DNA from: Maratus speciosus
Lineage: Eukaryota > Arthropoda > Arachnida > Araneae > Salticidae
Assembly: GCA_963932465.1 (NCBI GenBank)
Contig: OZ010786.1
Coordinates: 443,474,619-443,538,618 of the forward strand
Reading direction: 5' to 3'
Length of the DNA: 64,000 nt
The notes beneath the pieces were generated by a model. It worked only from the letters and a program-made list of their open reading frames with translations. It was not told the DNA's origin and made no database searches. This document shows positions 46,005 to 56,634 of the stretch, in pieces. Each line of letters opens with the position of its first letter. The stretch's first letter is position 1. The position numbers were made by a program, and so were the translations under genes.

Positions 46005-46525
46005 TTTCAAAATTATTTTTTTAAAAAACTTCTAATTTTTTATTCAAATTTTGAAAAAATTGAATAGTAACCTATGCAATTTTTAAGAGAAATCGATTTT
46101 TGGAGTCTTTTTCTATATGAATTCAAAATAACTGTTGAATCCGTTAAGTAGTTTATGAGTTTTACTTAAAATATAACCGTGTATTGCAATCCGTATGGCA
46201 AAATTAAAATGATTTAACATTAGTTCCAAACTTTAAACCTTCATAATTCCTAAACTACTTGAACAATTGACTTCCCATTCCAATATTTAGGTAAAATATG
46301 CCAAAATAATAATAATAATAATAAAATATATAAAACACAAATAGGAAGTAAAAATAGTTGCTCGTATTGAAATATTCAGAGTTCGGTACAATTTCACTAT
46401 GAAGACAACCTTCTAAGCCTAATTTTTTTAAGTAAATGGACAAAGCGCTAATTTTCGGAAGAGTGACACAATTTGATAATTAAAATGTGTAGAGTGTTCT
46501 CTTTTCTTCCTAGGCCGACTGTACA
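46005..46525 (+). repeat. Dispersed repeat block 3, copy 1
   Basis: Shares AGAGAAATCGATTTTTGGAG, CGTGTATTGCAATC-G-ATG, CATAATTCCTAAA-TACTTG, TATTGAAATATTCAGAGTT and TTTGATAATTAAAATGTGT with 48345-48850. It includes an AAT microsatellite (46303-46324). Confidence 0.7.
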
Positions 46526-46528
46526 TAC

Positions 46529-46983
46529 TTAAGGGGCTACTTCAGTCACGCGAAAAGACACGCAGACTAATGCTAACCCTATGGAAGAAATTAAAAAAGG
46601 TATCTCGTTTGCATTTCGATATTTTGAAATTATTATTATTATTATTTTTTTTTTTTTTGCATTGGATAGCTGTACAAATGTCGATCTGTACAAAGGCCGT
46701 TTTTTGCTTTTTCGATTTTGTTTATAGATTTTTTTTATGAGGATGCTTTCACTTTCGAAATCAGTTCCGAAAATGAAAGAGACCTCATTACAAATGTAAC
46801 TGTAACAACTGTAAACAAAGTCAAAAAAGTAAAAAACAGCCTTTGTACAGATCAATTCCAGCTATCCAATGTAAAAAAATCATTTAAAAATATTGAAATT
46901 CAAACGAGATATCTTTATAAATTTCTTCCATGGGATTAGCATTAGCGAGCGGGTCTTTTCACTTGACTGTAGTACCCATTTAA
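46529..46983. mobile_element. TTAA-flanked foldback element
   Basis: TTAA at 46529-46532 and 46980-46983. The left end GGGGCTACTTCAGTCACGCG and the inverse of the right end ATGGGTACTACAGTCAAGTG correspond. Inversion extends inward through GAAAAGAC, TAATGCTAA-CC-ATGGAAG and ATATCTCGTTTG, then through GGATAGCTG and the TGTACAAAGGC words near the middle. Frames on both strands are by-products of the palindrome. Confidence 0.75.
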
Positions 46984-47099
46984 CACTTTGTATTACGGTG
47001 TTGCATATCAGCAACATACCTAAAAGTCAATATTACTTACACAGTAAGCTTTAAAACACGACTTTATTTATTGCTCCTATTTCCCTAAACAGCAGTTAA

Positions 47100-47359
47100 T
47101 ACGTTACGCGCCACGTCAGTCACCGGCGACTAACACAGAACTTTCCGTTTAAAGCTCGTCATTCACCGATGACTGACCTCTAAAATATGATACAAAACTA
47201 AATATATATATATATATATATTGTCTTAAGTAATTACTGAACATTTATTTAAAATTTACCTACCTTTTATTTATTACAGGATTATACTTTCTTAAAAATT
47301 ACTTTAAACTTTGCAAATTTTTCAGAGCTTCAGTGTCAGTCATCCTGGTACTCAGCGTG
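47100..47359. mobile_element. TTAA-flanked MITE (260 bp)
   Basis: TTAA at 47096-47099 and 47360-47363. Ends TACGTTACGCGCCACGTCAG and the inverse CACGCTGAGTACCAGGATGA are related, and GTCAGTCACCGG and ATGACTGAC words follow on both sides. A TA run lies inside (about 47203-47221). No coding. Confidence 0.6.
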
Positions 47360-47756
47360 TTAATGTAAATTGATCAGAGAATTCTCAACAGACGGATCTA
47401 CTGAGTTAATTTTTTATGCCAAAGTTTTTTTTTAGCATTTAAGCAGTATCACGTCGATTAGTTAACCTCCTAAAATTTGTCAAACTGAAAATGTTGGAGA
47501 CGTCCGAAAATATATATATTTTTTGAAAGGTAATTTTCTACACTTTACAATTTTGTATTAGGAAATGGAGAATATTTATGAGAAGTATGTGATTTTCTGT
47601 TTATTTTAGGTGTGGAAAAAGTAGCTTTTAGCCAATATTTTTTTTCAGTTTTATGTCATAACTTTTTTTTTTTTTTTTTTTTACATGCTTAAAATGATGT
47701 ATTCTAGCATCTGAGTAAATATTTTTCAAATCGGAGTTGCTGAGTCACAAAGGGTC

Positions 47757-47936
47757 AATAAGGATAAAGAAATGTAAATATTAAATTTTAACTTATTTAC
47801 AACTTTTATTTCAAAATTCTCTCCGAAACAAACAAAAAGAACCTAAAAAGTTAACCGTAAATATCCTCTTCATTACTTTTCGGTAAGATTAACGCCTAAA
47901 TAAAATCCAAACGGCTGAAAGAAATTTTCTGTAACA

Positions 47937-48004
<68 letters not shown>

Positions 48005-48270
48005 TTTTGCAACTTCAAAAAATATTTCAAGTTGGATTATTTCTCTCTTTATCTTCATAAAACGTCAGAAGAAGACAAATAGTAATTTAATTTCTTGTTT
48101 GATAAAATATAGTTTGAGAAGACTGGGTCACTATCTTTAATACTGTATGGCGAAATATATAAAGCATCAAATTGTTTTCCGATATAGGGAATTGTTCAGC
48201 TAATTCTAGAGTGTCAAAAATATTTCTGCGAAATAGACTTTTTTTTAAGTATAAAAATAGTTCCTACTTA
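47757..48270 (+). repeat. Dispersed repeat block 2, copy C
   Basis: Runs parallel to 52478-52950: GATAAAGAAATGTAAATATT, CTCTCCGAAACAAACA, ATATCCTCTTCATTACTTTT, AATCCAAACGGCTGAAAGAA, AGAAGAAGACAAATAG and CTTTAATACTGTATGGCGAA. A (TA)n microsatellite has expanded inside it (47938-48002), where other copies have ACATTTACTATA. Confidence 0.75.
47938..48002. repeat. (TA)n microsatellite
   Basis: About 65 bp of TA with one G, inside repeat block 2 copy C. Confidence 0.95.
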
Positions 48271-48344
48271 TAGTTCAGCCTAAAGAAAAAACCATAAATT
48301 ATAGGAATAAATGAATAATTTTGTCATTTAAATTTTAGAGTGTT

Positions 48345-48536
48345 TTCAAAAATATTTCTTTTCAATGTATAGTTTTTTCAATTTAAATTTCGAAAAAAAT
48401 ATTAATTGTACATGCAATTTTAACAGAAATCGATTTGTAGGAACTTCAAATGAATGAATTCAAAATTACTGTTGGATCTCTTTTGTTTTTGCGTTTTAGT
48501 TAAAATTTATCCGTGTATTGCAATCTGCATGTTACC

Positions 48537-48567
<31 letters not shown>

Positions 48568-48935
48568 TAGTTCAACATTACTTGTTCCAAATTTTAATCC
48601 ACCATAATTCCTAAAATACTTGGACGATTAACTTTCCATTTGCTATATTCAGGTGAAGTGCGGCAAAAATAATTAATGGTAATAGTTAGGTGCTCGTATT
48701 GAAATATTCAGAGTTTGGCACGATTTCTCTATTTCACTAAGCTTTTTTTTTAATCACAAATCGAAGAAGTACTAATTTCCAGACGAATGTCGCAATTTGA
48801 TAATTAAAATGTGTGGGGCTTGTTCTCTTTTTTTTTTCTTCCACGACTGTAGATATTTAACAATTCTGAAATTGTATGTCAAACGTGGTAAATGAGGTAC
48901 GTATGTACTATAGCAAGATTTATATATATTCAGAT
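48345..48935 (+). repeat. Dispersed repeat block 3, copy 2, joined to a piece of block 1
   Basis: Parallel to 46005-46525 as far as TTTGATAATTAAAATGTGTG. A poly(A) run of 28 (48540-48567) stands where copy 1 has none. From about 48872, ATGTCAAACGTGGTAAATGA and TACTATA match the start of block 1, so the block order differs here from copies A, B and D. Confidence 0.65.
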
Positions 48936-49639
48936 CTTGTTGCAATAGCTGTTGCACTTATATGCAAAAATGCATGAATACAAAATTTATTACGATTATA
49001 TATATTAGATTCAATAATACCGAAATCATAGGACTCCATCTTAAATAAGACGTGATCATCATGGCAACTTAGAATCATTACCTATCATGGGATATCATTG
49101 AATTAATTACTGAGATAGGATTTTCTGGAATGCTGAAAAAAATTTTACCCTATGTATATAAAATCCTAATGAAACGCATTTTATGAAACGGAAGTATGAA
49201 ACGCAAGTATGAATCGACTGATTAAACAACTGATTATGTTTCACGGCGATTTCTCCTAAAATATGGAATACTTTGCGATAAAATTAACACCAAAAATCAA
49301 TATTGATCCGCATATTTCAAAACTGGTATTAGAATTTTAAAATTCGAATTAGTTTTCGAAATATTAATTTTTTTCTAATTTTATATACATTTTTCTAATG
49401 ATGGCAACTCAAATTTTAATCATAACTGATATTTCTTTTCGTATTTCAGAAAGGGTTATTATTTTTAATTAATTTGTGACCAGTTTGGCCTCACTTGAAT
49501 CTATGCTAAGAACAATGGTTTTTTTTTTTTTTTTCATTATTATTTTATTTAATACAAAGCTTTCATTTCAAACTGAAAAATTTAAAATCAATAGCTTTAA
49601 CTTCTTTCTTTTTTTAAAAAACGAAACGAAAAGAAAAAT

Positions 49640-50160
49640 ATGTCATGTACGCACCGGGTTACCTAAATAGCGCCAAAGGGCGTTGTTTTGCCTGACTTGG
49701 TAACCCGGCTACTGTTGCTTATTTATTAATAAAGGTTTATTTACCTTTATTTTCTTTTTATTTAAAACAAAAAAAAGTTATAAATTGCTTTGCTCTATAG
49801 TTATTAATTAATTATTTTTATTTATTATTAGATCATTTTAAAAATAATAGAAAATAATTTAAAAATACATATACATATGTAACTGATATTCGAAAACGAG
49901 GTTTTCGCCAAATTGTCGTAAAGAAACAAAAAAAAACCCACGCCAAACCCGATTAAATATTGCAAGAAATCCTGACATTTAATTTCAAATTCAAAGCAAT
50001 ATTTTAAATGTACTCTTAGTTATCCAGTCGACCAATTTCACCAAATTATATAAATCGCCAAAGCACTCACCAAATTATACAAATTGACGTAATTTTTATT
50101 TTAAATAACGAAAGAACAAATAAAGGCACAGATGTCATATACATATATTGGCGCGGTTTT
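49640..50160 (+). repeat. Copy of the GGTAACCCGG repeat family
   Basis: TTGCCTGACTTGGTAACCCG, TTGCTTATTTATTAATAA and the CGAGGTTTTCGCCAAATTG stretch recur inverted at about 57400-57700 inside a Helitron, and in part at 50757-50840. TGGCGCCAAAG-like words are typical of the family. Confidence 0.6.
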
Positions 50161-50232
50161 TTCTGACGCCAATGTCGTATACTCAAAGGTACCCTTAACC
50201 GTAATCGTGAGTCCATTTTGACCGGACAACGA

Positions 50233-50271
<39 letters not shown>

Positions 50272-50650
50272 GTTTAATTTTGAAACGCGCGCATCAACAG
50301 TTAAAGAACTAAATTAAAATATATATATATATAATTTCAAGATATATATGAATAAAAGTTCATTTATATAGTACATGAAACTTTTTTCAATGCGCTTATA
50401 ACCCCTTTAAGTGGTAATTTCATATATATTAGAAAGTAACTTGGATTTTAATTAAAGTGTCCTTTTGGACATAAGATTCCACTAATGTGGAACAATTTAG
50501 CGATTCCGGTTAAAGGTTAATTGACGCCAAAGTATAGTTATTTTGCTTCATATGGTAATCCGGATGTTGTTGTTTATGGTGGTGATGTTTTCGCTAAAAT
50601 GGCGTCGGAAAAAAACCGCACCAATATAGGGAATATATGACATCTGTGCC
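50126..50650. mobile_element. Element with GGCACAGATGTCATAT ends, longer form
   Basis: GGCACAGATGTCATATACAT then ATTGGCGCGG at the left faces CCGCACCAATAT and ATATGACATCTGTGCC at the right. Inside are a long poly(A) run (50234-50270) and a TTCCACTAATGTGGAA...AAAGGTTAA piece near 50480-50516 that resembles a piggyBac-like end. No coding. Superfamily unknown. Confidence 0.6.
50234..50270. repeat. Poly(A) run of about 37
   Basis: The longest homopolymer in the window. No LINE or SINE body recognised directly upstream. Confidence 0.95.
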
Positions 50651-50675
50651 GAAATAAATTAGTATAGCATTGGGC

Positions 50676-50880
50676 ACAGATGTCATATATGCCCCATATT
50701 GGCGCGTTTTTTTTTCTGACGCCAATGTCATATATGCAACGGGTACTTAACTGGCGCCAAAGTGTCGTCATTTTGCTAGATATGGTAACCCGGACGTTGT
50801 TGTTTATGCTGTTGATGTTTTCGCCAAATTGCCGTTGGAAAAATGTCGCGCCAATATGGGGTGTATATGACATCTGTGCC
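50676..50880. mobile_element. MITE with GGCACAGATGTCATAT ends, short form
   Basis: Left GGCACAGATGTCATATATG with CCCCATATTGGCGCG; right CGCGCCAATATGGGG with TATATGACATCTGTGCC, a nearly perfect inverse. The middle carries ACGGGTACTTAACTGGCGCC and GGTAACCCGGACG. It begins 26 bp after the longer form ends. Confidence 0.75.
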
Positions 50881-50934
50881 TAGCATTGATAAAAATAAAA
50901 ATAAAACGTCGAAATAAAAATCCCTTGGTAGCGT

Positions 50935-51065
50935 AAACACGTGTAACTTCCTTACGGTAAAGTGAATGTGACATTTACGATCAACCATTTTCGGCATTTA
51001 ATCTTATAGTCTGGCGATAGATTTTTGGTCGATGTGATAACCAAGTAGTACCACCGTTTTAATTT
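50935..51065 (+). repeat. Repeat shared with 57045-57175
   Basis: TTTACGATCAACCATTTTCG, GGCATTTAATCTTATAGT, TGGCGATA and GATAACCAAGTAG-ACCAC occur in both places, in the same orientation. Confidence 0.65.
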
Positions 51066-51669
51066 ACCACTCGAAAAATAAAAAAAAATGCTAACTGGCG
51101 AGTTAAAAAAAGCTATTGGCGAGATTTTCACCCGGCAAACATAAAAGTATAAAGAATTCTTTGTGATCATGGCATCGTTTGTGAAGTTTTATTTGAAAAA
51201 ATAACTTTGATTCTTAATTCAAAACGGAAACCTTTCTTAGGAAAAGCGAAAAATTGTAATTGTTTATGGCAGTTCCATGACTTGGACTATTGTAATATAA
51301 GTGAAATCATGGCGATATAATAATATTTGGCGACTTATCGCCTGTGTCTGGCTAACATTAATGTTCCAAAATGACCGCCTGGAATATAAAAAGCGAAGGA
51401 ATCCGCCCAGAATTGTTGATAATAGTCACATGACTTAGGATATTATTATAGAGATTATTTTCAATTCTAAAAACAGCGCAAAGAATAATATTTCCTTACG
51501 ATTACAAATTTATTTACATGTGACTATTAAAAACAGAAAAAAAACCCTTTAAAATTACTATTAAATGAGTACGTGTTACAAGCAGGAAAATATTGAAAAT
51601 TGTATTTACACGTGAATATTAAAAGAGAAAGGAAACTTTAAAATAATAAATACATTAATATGCGTTTAA

Positions 51670-51815
51670 CCCTTTCAGGGGCAAAGTACTTCTATTCGTA
51701 AAATGTTGAAATCAGTAAATGGCACCAGAATTTACAAACAAATTTCGAAATACGAAAATGCTTTTGTTCACTTAATAATAAAAGGAAAATTTTCATTCCA
51801 ATATTCTGGTGCATT
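51670..51815. mobile_element. piggyBac-like MITE (TTAA-type), partial copy 3
   Basis: TTAA (51666-51669) then CCCTTTCAGGGGCAAAGTAC, the inverse of the right end of copies 1 and 2, with GTAAAATGTTGAAAT as in copy 2. The other end is not found where expected, so the copy is truncated near 51815. Confidence 0.5.
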
Positions 51816-52194
51816 TAAGAATTAAAATTAAGTGGCCCAAAAATGAACTAAATATAACTAATGAACTAACTAAAAATAAAGCGGTAAATTGTAGTAATTG
51901 TAGTAAATTGTATTATGTCAATCGTTTTATAACGCTGTTAAAAAATATCGGGAGGCAAAGACTCTGTTTACTTAATTCATTTTATTTTAGCTTCCTTTCA
52001 AATGTTTAACTGGTCTTCTTTAATCAAACACGAAAAAAACCGTTGGATGTCTTAATAGCAAATGATTCGGCCTTAAATTTTTGCAATCAAAGGGAATTGA
52101 ATGGAAACCCGTTTACAGGGAGATCGCTATAAGTTTTTTCAATTATAATTCAATCTTCTCTAATTTTTTTAAAACCGATCAAATTAGCGTGCTT

Positions 52195-52258
52195 TTAGAT
52201 TCTGCGGTGTCTGAATGGGGGTTGGCGAGCGTAGCTTGCAGGCGGCAGAGCCCCCTAG
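52195..52258 (+). mobile_element. Helitron 3' end
   Basis: GGCGAGCGTAGCTTGCAGGC, then GGCAGAGCCCCCTAG followed by T. The GGGGG at 52217 can pair with CCCCC just before CTAG (52255-52258). This is close to a common arthropod Helitron 3' end. A 5' TC end could not be fixed upstream. Confidence 0.6.
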
Positions 52259-52304
52259 TATTACTATCTTTTTATATTTTGATTCGATTTTCATACAATT
52301 TGAT

Positions 52305-52470
52305 ATGATTCGACAAAATTCTGCAACAATTATATATATTAAATTTTAAACCATTCTCTTAGGTAGTTTTTGCGCCGTTATATTGCTGACAGACGGGCAG
52401 ACAGACGGACGGACCAGACTACGACTACAGGTGCAACGTATTTATATAATTAGGAACGCACCTAAAAAGG
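52305..52470 (+). repeat. Dispersed repeat block 1, copy D (3' part only)
   Basis: From TGCAACAATTATATAT through CAGACGGGCAGACAGACGG to TATTTATATAATTAGGAACG, as in copies A and B. It starts just past the Helitron end. Confidence 0.7.
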
Positions 52471-52477
52471 ATGAAGA

Positions 52478-52950
52478 AATGTAAACATCAAATTTTAACT
52501 TATTTTGGACTTTAATTTCAAAATTTTCTCCAAAACAAACAAACCTAAAATATTAACCAAAATTTAAACCATAAATATCCTCTTGACTACTTTTCATTAA
52601 GATTAAAACATAAAAAAAATCCAAACGCCTAAAAGAAATTTTCTCTAACAAAAACATTTACTATACAATTTTTTTTTCTTGGCCACTTCAAAAAATATTC
52701 CAAGTTGGCTTATTTCTCTCGTTGTGTTCTTAAACCGTCAGAAGAAGACAAATAGAAATATATTTTCTTGTTTGATAACAGATATTTTAAGAAGACTGGG
52801 ACACTATCTTTAATGTTGTATGGCGAAATATATAAAGATATTATTTAAGTATTAAATGGTTCTCTGATAAAGGGAAATGTTCAGCTAATTCTAGACTGTC
52901 AAAGAATATTTCTACGTAATTGACTTTTTCTGTAATAAAAAAAGAGGTCC
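52478..52950 (+). repeat. Dispersed repeat block 2, copy D
   Basis: Follows block 1 directly, as in copies A and B, and is the closest relative of copy C (47757): GATGAAGAAATGTAAACATC, TCCAAACGCCTAAAAGAAAT, AGAAGAAGACAAATAGAAAT, CAGCTAATTCTAGACTGTCA. Confidence 0.75.
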
Positions 52951-53612
52951 TACATATAATTTAGCCTGAAGGAAAAAGCATAAATTATAGGAATATTTTC
53001 TTATTCATTTATAAGATAAATATAACTTTCGCATTAATAAATCTTTGATAAATATTTAATTAGAAATCATTAATGTGGTTATAATAAAGTCTAAGTTAAA
53101 TGATTTCTTTTATTTTTCCTATTATGTGTAAAAAAAGGGAGAAATCTTTTCGATTAGAGTGACTATGGAAAAAAGCTGTGACATTGTTTCAATTATGCCA
53201 CCTATTTGTAATCGTATTTGTATAGATTTTTTTTTAATTCGAAATGTCAATCTATTTAATAAGCAGTATTTAAAATTCTATAGGAGTAATAGATATTATT
53301 TTGCATTTGTATGTTTTTATTTAACTTTAAATTTTTTTTTAAATTCTTTATGAAAATATGTTGGATAAATCTGACTTTTCTAAAAATGATAACTTCTAAA
53401 TGGTCAGTTTTCTGGAAGAATTTTCCTATTAAAATTCTATAACATTTGTAATATAAATAGTCTTAAGGGTAGGTTTCTATAAAATTTTCTAGGAAATAAT
53501 ATATGCAAAATAGGAAATACAATTTTAAAAAGTAAAATTTACTTAGAAAATACTAGTATTCATAAAAGGTGACCATTTAGGAGCCCTGAAAATGCCGTAT
53601 AAAACATATGTA

Positions 53613-54683
53613 CAGTCGTGGAAAAAAAAAGTAAACACCCCCTACTAACTCCTCAACAAATTATCATAGAAGAAAGTTACTGGTACCGAACGATTGGAAA
53701 TAAAATCTACTTTTAAATGATGTATATAAAATTTTTTTAGGGGCCATCTACATATTAAAACGAATCCAAACTTCATTTTTTTCAATGACAATACACAATT
53801 TTAACGAGATATTTCAAATAGTCGGTTCAATCTATGCCTAAGCACCGAATTTCAAATAATTTGAATGATAAGTTTTTGAATTATACACATTCAAAATTTA
53901 GTGCTTCTAATGTTAAATTACATTTTCATATTTTTATTTATATTTCCAGTTATTATGCTCCCAATGTACTAATTTTTTGTGTATCAATAATACTAATACA
54001 CCCAAACATAAATACTCTGAATTTGCAATCTTTATAACTTTATGACATGAATTATGATTTATGAAATTAACACTCGAAAAAATTATGAATTGCAACCTAC
54101 AATTTTTTTGATGGAATTAGACTTATTAAGTCCTGCTTTATGGAAATCCAAAATTTCACATTTTTCTTCGAAGTAGTTTTCAAATTATGCTTAAAAAACG
54201 GCAAAATGATGGTTTAAGGGGCCGTCTATAATAGGACTAGTCACTCCTAGACTAGATATTTTGAAATTTCTTCTGCTTTCGTGTAATCTAGCAGGCTTCA
54301 TTGACTTCTTAAGGTGCCTTGATCAAGATAAGGGCTCTCTAGGTTAACAATCGAGTTCCTAACTTCAATTTGGATATAGCCCTTAAAATACGCTCGATTT
54401 AAAATAATTAATTTCTCAGAAAGTTATGGTACGAACTGCATAAAAATTTGTTTTTAGGCTAATTGACGGGTGCAGAGTTCATTTATGCAGTCAGAATTGT
54501 GTACTGCTATTGAAAAAAAAACAAAATTACGATTCGTTTTAATATGTATATGGCCCCCTAAGAAAATTTTATCTATATTATTTAAAAGTAGACTTTATTT
54601 CCAATCGTGTGGTACCAGTAACTTTCTTCTACGATAATTTGTTGAGGAGTTAGTAGGGGTGTTTACTTTTTTTTCCACGACTG
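53613..54683. mobile_element. Tc1/mariner-type element with ~190-bp inverted repeats
   Basis: Left end CAGTCGTGGAAAAAAAAAGT, right end exact relative in inverse, TA flanks (53611-53612 and 54684-54685). The repeats extend about 190 bp, including CCTACTAACTCCTCAACAAA, AAAGTTACTGGTACC and CATATTAAAACGAAT. The middle (53834-54037 frame and later) has no recognisable transposase. Related end fragments (CCACGACTGTA) stand at 48840 and near 46510. Confidence 0.88.
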
Positions 54684-54699
54684 TACATGAAATATCTAA

Positions 54700-54890
54700 A
54701 TATATATATTCTTGGTTGATAAAATGTTATTGGGAATACTGGTATGCTATCCTTCATACTGCAGGACGAAATAACTAAAGTCAATATAAGTAAGAAGTAG
54801 ATTTCTGTACTGGAAATTTGCGCAACTAATCACAGTGTGTCAAAGGAGTACATCTAAATAGCTGACTTTTTCATCGAAAACATTTAATTA
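54700..54890 (+). repeat. Dispersed repeat block 2, copy E (partial)
   Basis: TTCTTGGTTGATAAAATGTT, CTATCCTTCATACTGCAGGA and GTGTGTCAAAGGAGTACATC are diverged forms of the block. The Tc1/mariner element at 53613 separates this from copy D and may have landed within the repeat. Confidence 0.5.
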
Positions 54891-55410
54891 CACTTCAAAC
54901 TTTCAAACAAAACGCATAAAGTTCATTATCAAAAACTTGTAAAATTTGATAATCATATATTTTTATTTTTAAAGTTTCTCTGAAAAATTCGATATAACTT
55001 TCTGACGTAGCCCTTACATTTACCAATAATACCAGTGTAGTAGATCATATATTCCAGATATCAATTTTAAACCATGTTATAAAAAATATAACGAACCACA
55101 GACGTGATTGGGAAGATTTTAATAACTAGCCGTTGTTCTTTTTTGAAATTCATGTTATTTGTAGTTGATTACTTAGAATCCAAAGAACACACTTAAAAAT
55201 GTACATAGAAAAGCATTATTAAAAATTAAAAACTTTTAATATTGAAAATACATGAACATTGAAATAAATGATATGAAGAATACTTTCCAGAAAAGAAACT
55301 AAAATGAATATAAGAAAAAAAAATTGCTATCGCAGCTAAATAAAATGGAATGTGCTCAGGTCTCACTCAGTACAATAATAACTGAATCAAGGTTTACCGG
55401 TGTTGTTTAG

Positions 55411-55605
55411 GACGGCCGTTTACCTATACTAGGGATATAGAGCCGAGGGGTGGGGGGTGTCCTCCGTAGAGGTCTTTCTAGGGGAACCTAAACCGTATTT
55501 ACGCAAGTTTCGAAGAAAATCACGGAAAACTCCAAACGATTAGATCGACCGGCGCGATTCGGTTCGAACCTAGCACCTGCAGTCTAGCCGATTTGACCCA
55601 ACAAA
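55411..55605 (-). mobile_element. tRNA-derived SINE, second copy
   Basis: On the minus strand: B box GGTTCGAACC (55560-55569), ATCGCGCCGGTCGATCTAAT, TTGGAGTTTTCCGTGATTTT, TTTAGGTTCCCCTAGAAAGA and CCTCTACGGAGGACACC, in the same order as at 2702-2943. The A box is not well kept. No clear target duplication. Confidence 0.8.
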
Positions 55606-56634
55606 ACATTTCAACAACTGCTGGGTTTTAACTAATTCAAGTACATAAAAAAGTTTTTTATAACTTGAAAAAATAAAGTCATGAATTTTGTCACCTGATC
55701 TTAAAACATAGATACCAACTGATTTTTCTAAGATAATACTTCCCCTTTAACAATTATTTCTACAACTTTCAGCATTCCCTTAATGTTTATTTCACTTTTT
55801 TTAATTCACTGGTGATAGCTCACAATTTCATCTTCGAATTACTTTCATTTTAATGATTTTTATAAACATTTACACCATAGTCATTCCAGGAGTAGTTTTT
55901 CTCCTTTTCTGTCATCCAAATAAGTAATAAAATAACTTATTTTGGAGAGTTTGCATCATTCATCTCGGCTGCCTTGACATATAGCACAAATTGCGCAAGA
56001 AGTTGGAAGTTTGAAAACACTGAACTCAAACATGTATCTCTGTGTTTTATAGTTAGGTTGTACCACTGAAAAAAATCATAATTAGCAAAATTTTTAATAA
56101 CCCATCATTTGGAATTGTAGAAAATCAGCAATAAATTCCTTACGAAGATTTAACATTGAGTTACATGGAAATCTCTTCTGTTTTTTTTTTTTTTGTTGTT
56201 GTTGTTGTTGTTTTTTACGTAATTCCTTGTAATTGTTTCAATTTTTGTCCTGCACACATTGGAATATTAACGTCTTGTTCGAGGACTCTAATAACAGCAC
56301 CTTTTTTTCTTTTAACAAATCTTCTCTTATTATATGTATTTAAAAGCGCTCTTCGATATGTTATAGATGCAATCAGCTGTTGGTATCTGTATTTATACAT
56401 CTATTACTAATTTAATTATTATACAGCAATTAAGTTGCTGTATAACAATTCAAAATGGATTTTGGCTGTCTTATTTAGCAGAGTTCTGAAGATAACTATC
56501 ACCCAAGGAATTTAAAACAATAGAGAATTTAATGGAGGAGAAAAATTAACTTACAAAGTCTACATTCTCACTGCCTATTAACTTCAACAGTAAAGTTGAC
56601 AGTTTACTTGTTAAAAACTTACTTTTATGTAAAA
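55606..56634. other. A+T-rich, no gene seen
   Basis: Apart from the TTG microsatellite, no structure. Short frames near 56156-56410 are driven by the T/TTG run. Confidence 0.5.
56193..56213. repeat. (TTG)n microsatellite
   Basis: A run of T followed by six TTG/GTT units, ending in another T run. Confidence 0.9.
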
